DNA from: Anaerolineae bacterium | Lineage (GTDB): Bacteria; Chloroflexota; Anaerolineae; Anaerolineales; Villigracilaceae | Length of the DNA: 17,426 bases | Assembly: GCA_003484265.1 (NCBI GenBank) | Contig: DNDO01000106.1 | Coordinates: 1 to 17,426 of the forward strand | Direction of reading: 5' to 3' | In this document: positions 8,701 to 12,858 of the stretch, one piece after another | Position numbering within the stretch: position 1 is the first letter of the stretch | Layout of the letters: each line of letters starts with the position of its first letter | Translations under genes and position numbers: made by a program | The notes under the pieces: model-generated | What the model saw: only the letters and a program-made list of their open reading frames with translations | Told to the model about the DNA's origin: nothing | Databases searched by the model: none

Positions 8701-8987
8701 CTGATCGTGAACGATTGCTACAAGCATTTAGTACCGCTCTGGAGGAACTTGCATATCTCTATCTCAATCACAATAAACTTGGTGATTGTTTGTCTATATG
8801 CCAGTTGGCAATAAAACAAAACCGTTACCAGGAAACTATCTATCAGATTGAAATGCGAACATTTGCGGCAATGGGTGATCGTTCCGCAGTTGCGCGCCGC
8901 TATCAGGTTTGTCAGACTGCAATGGATGAGTTGGGGATTCCCCTCACAGAGGAAACGAAGCGACTATATCAGGAATTGATTGGTTAA
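5778..8987 (+). CDS. STAND ATPase-TPR transcriptional activator with C-terminal SARP/BTAD domain
   Basis: Large MalT/AfsR-like regulator of 1069 residues. Residues about 10-300 form a STAND NTPase. The Walker A motif is SATAGYGKTS with K52 and T53, and the Walker B motif is FLLIIDD with D140 and D141. A MalT-type winged-helix segment ending RYHPIFREFLQARL follows (about 310-350). TPR-like helical repeats fill about 420-790. Residues about 833-925 are an OmpR-like winged helix of SARP type (ALGNPEVSING, LWPE, LRRAVG), and about 928-1066 form the BTAD domain. This order (STAND-TPR-SARP) is the reverse of actinobacterial AfsR. In such proteins, ligand binding to the TPR part is thought to allow ATP-driven oligomerisation and DNA binding. 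The small peptide genes just downstream could be targets, ligands, or both; that is inference. The start is ATG 5778, with a weak AGAAGG about 10 nt upstream. Confidence 0.92.
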   Translation: MSQSNPIPISKTKIVVPNRRPELLSRPRLLESLNSLLDNKLILLSATAGYGKTSLLIDLAHHADMPVCWLSVDLLDRDPQRFIAYLIAAVAQCFPKVGKTSRLQLNQLKSIDEAVVESLLVTFTNEIYDQIEDEFLLIIDDFHLLDDVPVISQFVNRFLELVVENCHVILSSRTLPSLEDVTLMVARDQVAGISHVELAFLAREVQALYAQNYHQHLSDEAAKEFVSETGGWITGMVLSNLPDMPRVSGVDTFAYLGQQVLDQQPEEIRQFLMRTSLPEEFNAEFCDMVLAPLHSGKQNWYDLMGFILEKNLFVLPLDTDGSWLRYHPIFREFLQARLREERPHEVRPILERMVKAYEKSGEWEKAYFTCKQLNDTTALVEVVERAGSSMLQSALVTLEGWLNSLPPSIVQTRPGLISLRGPILAVKGNLQESNELLNKAVTIYRKSRDNSGLAIALVRRANTLRISGDYAASLIDINEALKLTVSNISLQFYYAEALRLKGLNLYRLGESRQAVESLKHSLSLYLAMNENAKIPTVLMETGMVHGAVGDIDSARKSYQEALALRQAESDLFSQAEILNNLAVLYHQIGEYELAAETFENGVLCARKSHNHRTEALLMAGLGDLYSEVEEFDAADQAYRQAETIFEGGGGEFITNYLAVARGNLTLALENLDEVDRILKSFRKKIKSSQSAFERGLWAMLEGRYFLKKDEPRKALQHLKKCKEFFIQDGRDLELLWTMIWLAASYNLIGERDNARMELQGVLAMGMPPDHALLVSFRQALPWLDGLQKDPSIGRQLGSLFEKSQLLNIKLPSIRRKLRRHAGFIQVPSAPLSISALGNPEVSINGKTLQMSDWRTQSVRDLFFYFLHKQDSVTKEQIGAALWPEIRDSQALKARFKNEIYRLRRAVGKDVIVFEDEYYRFNTRMDYEYDVDAFDFHILRAQKATDPGSRIEQLQKAIDLVHGPYLADMDADWVMPDRERLLQAFSTALEELAYLYLNHNKLGDCLSICQLAIKQNRYQETIYQIEMRTFAAMGDRSAVARRYQVCQTAMDELGIPLTEETKRLYQELIG

Positions 8988-9018
8988 TCAGTCACAATTA
9001 CTGTTGAAGAGGCGGTTT

Positions 9019-9053
9019 TTTGCATCCTCCTTTGCATCCTAGGTAGGTGTAAT
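9019..9053 (+). promoter_or_regulatory. Putative SARP-dependent promoter with tandem direct repeats
   Basis: TTTGCATCCT occurs at 9019-9028 and again at 9031-9040, a 12-bp period. Seven bases after the second copy lies TGTAAT (9048-9053), a possible -10. The position where a -35 would sit (TCCTCC) is non-consensus. Known SARPs bind direct repeats of about 11-bp period that lie about 8 bp before the -10 and replace the -35. The layout is close to that model, although the period is one base longer. It is located between the SARP gene and the small peptide gene. Confidence 0.45.
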
Positions 9054-9066
9054 ATTTGGACACCTA
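9044..9066. promoter_or_regulatory. 7-bp inverted repeat TAGGTGT-N9-ACACCTA upstream of the small peptide gene
   Basis: TAGGTGT (9044-9050) and ACACCTA (9060-9066) are perfect inverted copies. They overlap the proposed -10 and end 24 nt before the ATG at 9091. They could be a repressor operator or a 5'-leader hairpin. No T tract follows, so termination is unlikely. Confidence 0.4.
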
Positions 9067-9090
9067 AATCATAAAGAAAGAGGTGCTCTA

Positions 9091-9231
9091 ATGAAAACCA
9101 AACTCGCTCAAATTATCTCCAATATCATCATATTTAACCGACGCTATCTACAGTTTGCTTCGCTAGCTGTTATGATGGTTGGTTTCATGTTTACCCAGGC
9201 GCCATCCGACGGCGGTATTGGACCGTGCTAA
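9091..9231 (+). CDS. 46-residue signal-peptide-like small peptide with GGIGPC tail (unrecognised)
   Basis: I do not recognise this gene. ATG 9091 has a strong Shine-Dalgarno, GAGGTG at 9080-9085, five bases upstream. The product has a basic N-terminus (K2, K4, R17, R18), a hydrophobic segment at 22-34 (FASLAVMMVGFMF) and a short polar tail. Two positions fit the signal peptidase I small-residue rule. Cleavage after TQA (A37) would release PSDGGIGPC, and cleavage after APS (S39) would release DGGIGPC. The single Cys is the last residue. Another reading is a single-span membrane micropeptide. It lies 103 nt after the TPR-SARP regulator and 31 nt before another small gene, so the two small genes are probably co-transcribed. 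Coding is supported by the ribosome site and the protein organisation. A peptide signal is one hypothesis. Confidence 0.65.
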   Translation: MKTKLAQIISNIIIFNRRYLQFASLAVMMVGFMFTQAPSDGGIGPC

Positions 9232-9262
9232 GTCCAACTTTCCAACACAGGAGATATGCCAA

Positions 9263-9541
9263 ATGACCATGCTCACGCTGGATGCCAGCCCCGTATTATC
9301 CTTCGAATATCGCACTCCCGTTGTTAAACGCTCCGGTTTGCATCGCTTATTTGCCGCGGCTGTTGTTAATAGCCAATTTCGAGAAACATTGCTCTGCGAA
9401 CCCGAATCGGCTCTGGAAAACGGATATCTGGGTCAGACCTTCTCTTTGACCGATCAGGAAACAGCAATTGTCAAAACAGTCCGCGGCAAAGACCTGACCG
9501 ACTTTGCCCAAAAAGTAAACCAAGCGCTCAAAACGGTATAA
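9263..9541 (+). CDS. Small NHLP-clan/Os1348-like leader-type protein
   Basis: The product is 92 residues. ATG 9263 is chosen because AGGAG (9249-9253) lies 9 nt upstream; the frame is open further upstream only across the preceding peptide gene in another frame. After a non-conserved N-terminus (1-25), residues 26-86 follow a pattern I associate with Os1348-type members of the nitrile-hydratase-leader-peptide clan. The elements are LFAAAVVNSQFRETLL, then EPESALENGYL, then FSLTDQE, then a terminal helix with DLTDFAQKV. Proteins of this clan include RiPP precursors and leader-like proteins without a core. Here only about six residues follow the leader-like part, there is no GG cleavage site, and no maturase or transporter is in the window. 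It may therefore be a leader-only or regulatory relative. The family call is from memory of the pattern, not from a search. Confidence 0.6.
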   Translation: MTMLTLDASPVLSFEYRTPVVKRSGLHRLFAAAVVNSQFRETLLCEPESALENGYLGQTFSLTDQETAIVKTVRGKDLTDFAQKVNQALKTV

Positions 9542-9554
9542 GTTTGAATAATTG

Positions 9555-9581
9555 CATCAGTCCCGATTCCTCTGACTGATG
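9555..9581 (+). terminator. 8-bp hairpin downstream of the small-protein gene
   Basis: CATCAGTC (9555-9562) and GACTGATG (9574-9581) pair perfectly around an 11-nt loop, 13 nt after the stop of the 92-residue protein. No T tract follows. It could stabilise the 3' end of the message or act as a weak or Rho-assisted terminator. Confidence 0.35.
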
Positions 9582-9607
9582 TCAGAATGGATGGCGCGGC
9601 GGAATTG

Positions 9608-9639
9608 GGGGCACTGTGATAAGGGAATCACTGTGCCCC
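9608..9639 (+). terminator. 12-bp interrupted hairpin in the gap before the HD-GYP gene
   Basis: GGGGCAC (9608-9614) pairs with GTGCCCC (9633-9639). After a T:T mismatch, GTGAT (9616-9620) pairs with ATCAC (9627-9631) around the hexaloop AAGGGA. T-rich sequence appears only about 12 nt later. It is the strongest structure in the 135-nt gap and probably ends the small-gene transcript. Apart from this, its neighbour hairpin and the short one at 9653-9669, nothing else is visible in the gap. Confidence 0.45.
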
Positions 9640-9652
9640 GCGTCTGCCCGCT

Positions 9653-9669
9653 TTTCTCATTTTGAGAAA
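9653..9669 (+). promoter_or_regulatory. Short hairpin at the HD-GYP start region
   Basis: TTTCTCA (9653-9659) and TGAGAAA (9663-9669) form a 7-bp stem with a TTT loop, ending 8 nt before the TTG start. If transcribed it would cover part of the only purine-rich ribosome-binding region, so it could limit translation. It may also be chance. Confidence 0.25.
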
Positions 9670-9676
9670 GAGATGA

Positions 9677-11143
9677 TTGGAATTGCTGCTGGATCATAGG
9701 TTGAAGTTTGGAGAATCTATCCAGGCTTTTGCCGACCTACTTTTCGTAATCGATGATTATGGATCCGTTCTCGATTGTAAATTCGGGGATGCGTCCATAC
9801 CGTTCGATTCATGTGAGCAACTGCAACACAAAAAGGTACGAGATGTATTGCCGACAGATTTAGGCGGCAAACTCGATCATTTCATTTCCGAGGCTCGTAA
9901 AAACGGAAGGTCATCCTCCTTTGAATTTCCACTGAACATAGGAGAACACGAGTTTTGGTTTGATGGGTGTTTTTTGCCGGCGTCAGATTCAAATACCATT
10001 CTCTCCGCACGAAATATAACTAAATATAAGAAGACCGAATTCAGGATGCAGAGACAGCTCAAGCGCCTCTCAGCACTTCGCTCAATAGACCTTGCCATCG
10101 CATCCGGTCTTGACCTCAACCTGCTTCTGTCCATTTTGCTTGATCGCATCATTGAAACATTGCGTGTTGATGCGGCAACCGTGCTCTTACTCGATCATGA
10201 AATGAACCTGCTCAATTTTGCTTCCGGTAAAGGATTTCATACCAACATTCTCCAGCATACATCCTTGAAACCGGGTCAGGGATATGCCGGTCGTGCTGTT
10301 TTGGAACGTAGGATGGTTAGTATTCCCGATCTGACGAAGAACGCAACCGAATTCGATCGGTCGCCGTTATTTCCCAGAGAGAGATTTGTAGTTTATTACG
10401 GCGTGCCATTGGTAGCCAAAGGACGCGTATTGGGTGTGCTTGAAATATTCCACCGTTCGCCCCTCCGTGCCGACGAAGATTGGCTGGATTTCCTCAACAT
10501 CATCTCCGGACAAACAGCAATCGCTATAGACAGTGCCATGATGTTCAAGGATCTGCAAAAATCGAATTTTGAATTAAGCCTGGCCTACAATGCGACAATT
10601 GATGCCTGGTCTCGCACGCTTGATCTGCGCGACCGGGAAACAGAAGGCCATACCCGCCGTGTAACCGATCTAACGATCCGCTTTGCGGCGATGAATGGGG
10701 TAAAGGATGCAGACCTGATCCACATTCGGCGCGGCTCAACTCTTCATGATATTGGCAAGGTTGCTATTCCTGACCACATTCTTTTCAAGCCTGGTCCGCT
10801 GACCCACGAAGAATGGGAAACCATGCGCCAGCACCCAAAGTACGCTGTTGACCTGCTTTCACCAATAAAGTATCTTGAGCCTGCCATGGAGATTCCACAT
10901 TGGCATCATGAAAGATGGGACGGTACCGGCTATCCAGACAGGCTCGGCAATGCAGAGATACCATATTCTGCAAGAATATTTGCGCTGGCGGATGTTTATG
11001 ATGCACTTACTTCGAATCGCCCATATCGAAACGCATGGTCGAAGAAGGATGCCATCCAGTATATTGAAAATCAATCCGGGAAGCACTTCGATCCGCGTCT
11101 TGTCCCCGATTTTTTGAATCTGGTCAATGCTAACGGGTATTAA
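9677..11143 (+). CDS. PAS-GAF-HD-GYP putative cyclic-di-GMP phosphodiesterase
   Basis: Cytoplasmic sensor-effector of 488 residues predicted to hydrolyse c-di-GMP. Residues about 15-115 are PAS-like (FADLLFVIDDYGSVLDCKFGD). A short coiled segment follows (about 115-135). Residues about 135-290 are a GAF domain (LLLDHEMNLL, GQGYAGRAV, GVLEIFHRS). Residues about 310-485 are HD-GYP, with H357 and D358 in LHDIGKVAIP, HHERWDGTGYP with G418-Y419-P420, and the ADVYDALTSNRPYR signature. All hallmark residues are present and there is no membrane segment. TGA at 9674-9676 blocks extension, and the first ATG in frame is far inside the protein, so the gene must use an alternative start. TTG 9677 is given; TTG 9683 and TTG 9701 are also possible. 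It has no kinase or receiver partner. The promoter was not identified. Confidence 0.9.
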   Translation: MELLLDHRLKFGESIQAFADLLFVIDDYGSVLDCKFGDASIPFDSCEQLQHKKVRDVLPTDLGGKLDHFISEARKNGRSSSFEFPLNIGEHEFWFDGCFLPASDSNTILSARNITKYKKTEFRMQRQLKRLSALRSIDLAIASGLDLNLLLSILLDRIIETLRVDAATVLLLDHEMNLLNFASGKGFHTNILQHTSLKPGQGYAGRAVLERRMVSIPDLTKNATEFDRSPLFPRERFVVYYGVPLVAKGRVLGVLEIFHRSPLRADEDWLDFLNIISGQTAIAIDSAMMFKDLQKSNFELSLAYNATIDAWSRTLDLRDRETEGHTRRVTDLTIRFAAMNGVKDADLIHIRRGSTLHDIGKVAIPDHILFKPGPLTHEEWETMRQHPKYAVDLLSPIKYLEPAMEIPHWHHERWDGTGYPDRLGNAEIPYSARIFALADVYDALTSNRPYRNAWSKKDAIQYIENQSGKHFDPRLVPDFLNLVNANGY

Positions 11144-11153
11144 AGTGTGACAC

Positions 11154-11182
11154 TTGACCGGCATATCCAACTGGGATAGAAT
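11154..11182 (+). promoter_or_regulatory. Promoter of tRNA-Arg, TTGACC-N17-TAGAAT
   Basis: The -35 box TTGACC (11154-11159) and -10 box TAGAAT (11177-11182) have the ideal 17-nt spacing. Transcription would start near 11189, about six bases before the mature tRNA 5' end. The same -10 hexamer and spacing recur at the tRNA-Lys gene. Confidence 0.8.
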
Positions 11183-11194
11183 ATCGCACTGCCT

Positions 11195-11271
11195 GCCCTC
11201 GTAGCTCAGTGGATTAGAGCGCTTGCTTGCGGAGCAATAGGTCGCGTGTTCGAGTCGCGCCGAGGGCGCCA
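11195..11271 (+). tRNA. tRNA-Arg (anticodon GCG)
   Basis: Seventy-seven bases fold as a tRNA. The acceptor arms are GCCCTCG and CGAGGGC, with discriminator G and encoded CCA. The D stem is GCTC/GAGC. The anticodon stem-loop is CTTGC-TTGCGGA-GCAAT, with anticodon GCG at 11229-11231. The T arm is GCGTG-TTCGAGT-CGCGC with one G-U pair. It should read CGC (and CGU) arginine codons. The outermost anticodon-stem pair is a C-U mismatch, the only irregularity. It is flanked by its own promoter and terminator. Confidence 0.93.
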
Positions 11272-11279
11272 CGAAAATG

Positions 11280-11309
11280 AAGGAGCGGATACCCCGCTCC
11301 TTTTTGTTT
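11280..11309 (+). terminator. Intrinsic terminator of tRNA-Arg
   Basis: GGAGCGG (11282-11288) and CCGCTCC (11294-11300) form a 7-bp stem, extended by A-T pairs at the base, around ATACC. TTTTTGTTT follows. It begins about ten bases after the tRNA and lies inside the upstream extension of the surE reading frame, which supports the internal surE start. Confidence 0.85.
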
Positions 11310-11363
11310 GAAGTTCGTAGAAAATTAAGCTCGCAAAACTTTTTCAAAGTAAGATTGGGAACA

Positions 11364-12170
11364 ATGTCTAAACCACAAATATTACTAACAAATGATGACG
11401 GTATCCGCTCACCAGGCTTATGGGCTGCCGCTGCTTCTTTATCAAACCTTGGATATGTAACTGTTACCGCACCTCGCGAACAATCTTCGGGGGCAGGACG
11501 TAGTTTGCCGAATACGTCAGATGGGATCATTCGCGAAGAGCGGCTGGAGATCAAGGGTCAGGAATGGAGCGTGTTTGCAGTGGGGGGGAGTCCGGCGCAG
11601 TCAGTTCTCCATGGCGTTTATGAAGTCCTGAAACGCAAACCTGATCTTGTCGTTTCGGGGATTAACTATGGGGAGAACGTCGCATCGGGAGTCACCATAT
11701 CAGGGACGGTCGGGGCGGCACTGGAAGCCGCATCGCTGGGAATACCTGCTATGGCTGTTTCGCTGGAGGCTGATCCGAAATATCACCTCTCTTATTCCGA
11801 TGATGTAAATTTTTTGGCAGCCGCCGATTTCACCGCGCGTATTGCAAGCCTTCTTTTGAAGAAGGAATTTCCTGCGGATGTGAATATGTTAAAAGTGGAT
11901 GTACCGTCAAACGCAACTCTGGAAACCCCATGGCAGTTAACTCGCGTATCTTCGCAAAGATATTACGAACCGATTGCGCCCATCCGTAAATCATGGGATG
12001 TACCCGGTGTAATGGGCTACCGCGAGGCAGGAATACTTAATAATGAGGCAGAAAACACAGATGTCTACGCCCTGCGTGTGAAGAGGGTAGTATCTGTCTC
12101 CCCGCTCAGTCTGGACCTGACATCACGAGTGGATTTCGATGAGTTGAATAAGCTGATGCGAGAGGGTTAA
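11364..12170 (+). CDS. surE: 5'/3'-nucleotidase SurE
   Basis: Metal-dependent nucleoside monophosphatase of the SurE (stationary-phase survival) family. The product is 268 residues, normal for the family. The N-terminus ILLTNDDGIRSPG supplies D11 and D12. The PREQSSGAG loop gives S42, and SGINYGEN gives N101; these are the known metal and phosphate ligands. The central GTVGAALEAASLGIPAMAVS segment is typical. ATG 11364 is chosen because the conserved N-terminus begins here and the upstream open frame covers the tRNA terminator. A TAAGAT hexamer lies 8 nt before the ATG. GGGA is the only ribosome-site-like sequence and is too close to be convincing. SurE cleaves nucleotides and short polyphosphates in characterised relatives; the in-vivo substrate here is unknown. 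Confidence 0.93.
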   Translation: MSKPQILLTNDDGIRSPGLWAAAASLSNLGYVTVTAPREQSSGAGRSLPNTSDGIIREERLEIKGQEWSVFAVGGSPAQSVLHGVYEVLKRKPDLVVSGINYGENVASGVTISGTVGAALEAASLGIPAMAVSLEADPKYHLSYSDDVNFLAAADFTARIASLLLKKEFPADVNMLKVDVPSNATLETPWQLTRVSSQRYYEPIAPIRKSWDVPGVMGYREAGILNNEAENTDVYALRVKRVVSVSPLSLDLTSRVDFDELNKLMREG

Positions 12171-12172
12171 TT

Positions 12173-12213
12173 AAAAAGAGCACAAGATGCATTTGCAGCC
12201 TTGTGCTCTTTTT
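12173..12213. terminator. Bidirectional intrinsic terminator between surE and trx
   Basis: A 14-nt arm at 12173-12186 and its perfect reverse complement at 12200-12213 enclose a 13-nt loop. The A5 at one end and T5 at the other give a T tract on both strands. It starts 2 nt after the surE stop and ends 13 nt before the thioredoxin stop, so it can serve both convergent genes. Confidence 0.9.
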
Positions 12214-12226
12214 GTCAATCAGGTAT

Positions 12227-12553
12227 TTATTTAAAGTGGGGGCTGAACTTGGCGATCAGTTTATCCTTTGGCAAAAAGCCAGTCACGCGCTCTTTGACCT
12301 CGCCGCTTTTGATGAACAGCAGGGTGGGGATGCCCATCACGCCATACTGCATGACGAGATTCGGGTTTTCGTCCGCGTCGACCTTCACGACTTTTACCTT
12401 CCCGTCCCATTCGCCAGCCAGTTGTTGAACGACCGGGTCTAGCATTTTACACGGCTGGCACCAGACCGCGCTGAAATCGACCAGCACGGGTTTGTCTTGA
12501 CCCAATACTTCGTTTTGAAATGTTCCTTCATCTACTTTAATTAATTCAGACAT
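12227..12553 (-). CDS. trxA: Thioredoxin
   Basis: Small cytoplasmic thiol-disulfide oxidoreductase of 108 residues, the usual length. The active site is WCQPC with C32 and C35; the common form has Gly after the first Cys, so Gln33 is a variation within the family. The buried D26, cis-Pro P76 in GIPT and the C-terminal GFLPKDKL helix are present. The start is the ATG at 12553 (minus strand), because GGAGG lies five bases upstream; an upstream in-frame ATG four codons earlier has no such site. A minus-strand GATAAT (12581-12586) is a possible -10. The promoter region is shared with the divergent tRNA-Lys gene. No thioredoxin reductase is in the window. The gene ends at the bidirectional terminator facing surE. 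Confidence 0.95.
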   Translation of the reverse strand: MSELIKVDEGTFQNEVLGQDKPVLVDFSAVWCQPCKMLDPVVQQLAGEWDGKVKVVKVDADENPNLVMQYGVMGIPTLLFIKSGEVKERVTGFLPKDKLIAKFSPHFK

Positions 12554-12599
12554 GATTGCCTCCATCAGGATGGACGCTGTATTATCAAACCGTCTTACG

Positions 12600-12628
12600 T
12601 TGACGATGAATATTTACCATGTTAGAAT
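12600..12628 (+). promoter_or_regulatory. Promoter of tRNA-Lys, TTGACG-N17-TAGAAT
   Basis: The -35 box TTGACG (12600-12605) and -10 box TAGAAT (12623-12628) have a 17-nt spacer. Expected initiation near 12635 leaves about a 12-nt 5' leader before the tRNA. It is almost identical in form to the tRNA-Arg promoter and is divergent from the thioredoxin gene. Confidence 0.8.
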
Positions 12629-12646
12629 GCAATCCGCCTTGTGAAT

Positions 12647-12718
12647 GGGCGCGTAGCTCAATGGTAGAGCAGCGGCCTTTTAAGCCGTTTGTTGAGGGTT
12701 CGAGCCCCTCCGCGCTCA
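12647..12718 (+). tRNA. tRNA-Lys (anticodon TTT)
   Basis: The acceptor arms are GGGCGCG and CGCGCTC (one G-U pair) with discriminator A. The D stem is GCTC/GAGC. The anticodon arm is GCGGC-CTTTTAA-GCCGT with anticodon TTT at 12679-12681, and the T arm is GAGGG-TTCGAGC-CCCTC. It reads AAA and AAG. The 3' CCA is not encoded (the discriminator A is followed by CAACG), unlike the tRNA-Arg gene in this window, so CCA must be added after transcription. Confidence 0.95.
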
Positions 12719-12723
12719 CAACG

Positions 12724-12750
12724 AATCCTCCTCACGGAGGATTTTTTGTT
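12724..12750 (+). terminator. Intrinsic terminator of tRNA-Lys
   Basis: AATCCTCC (12724-12731) and GGAGGATT (12736-12743) form an 8-bp stem with a TCAC tetraloop. A continuous T6 runs from 12742 to 12747, with its first two bases in the stem. It starts six bases after the tRNA. Confidence 0.88.
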
Positions 12751-12840
12751 GGTGGTCTCCACAAAGACATGGTTGTAAGTTTGTGTTTTATCGTGGAATA
12801 TTTTAAGCAACCTGTCTGATTCATACTCGAACACACGTGC

Positions 12841-12846
12841 TATAAT
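12841..12846 (+). promoter_or_regulatory. Putative -10 box of dnaE (TATAAT)
   Basis: A perfect TATAAT lies 12 nt before the dnaE ATG. Transcription would begin around A12853, leaving only about six untranslated bases and no room for a Shine-Dalgarno. The -35 position (GATTCA at 17-nt spacing) is weak. Confidence 0.55.
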
Positions 12847-12858
12847 CTCGTTAGACCC

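Noticed and set aside
9179..9262. TTG-started extension of the 92-residue protein
   Set aside because: It overlaps the micropeptide gene in another frame, and AGGAG marks ATG 9263 as the start.
9542..9676. c-di-GMP riboswitch before the HD-GYP gene
   Set aside because: The conserved core motifs of the known classes were not seen; only simple hairpins are present.
11277..11363. Upstream extension of the surE frame
   Set aside because: It covers the tRNA-Arg terminator; SurE homology begins at ATG 11364.
10859..11554. 231-residue open frame on the minus strand
   Set aside because: It is antisense to the HD-GYP gene, a tRNA, a terminator and surE, and has no ribosome site or recognisable motif.
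12201..12442. Two + strand frames opposite thioredoxin
   Set aside because: They are shadows of the thioredoxin gene, which has the active-site motif and a Shine-Dalgarno.
12619..12819. 66-residue + strand frame
   Set aside because: It reads through tRNA-Lys and its terminator.
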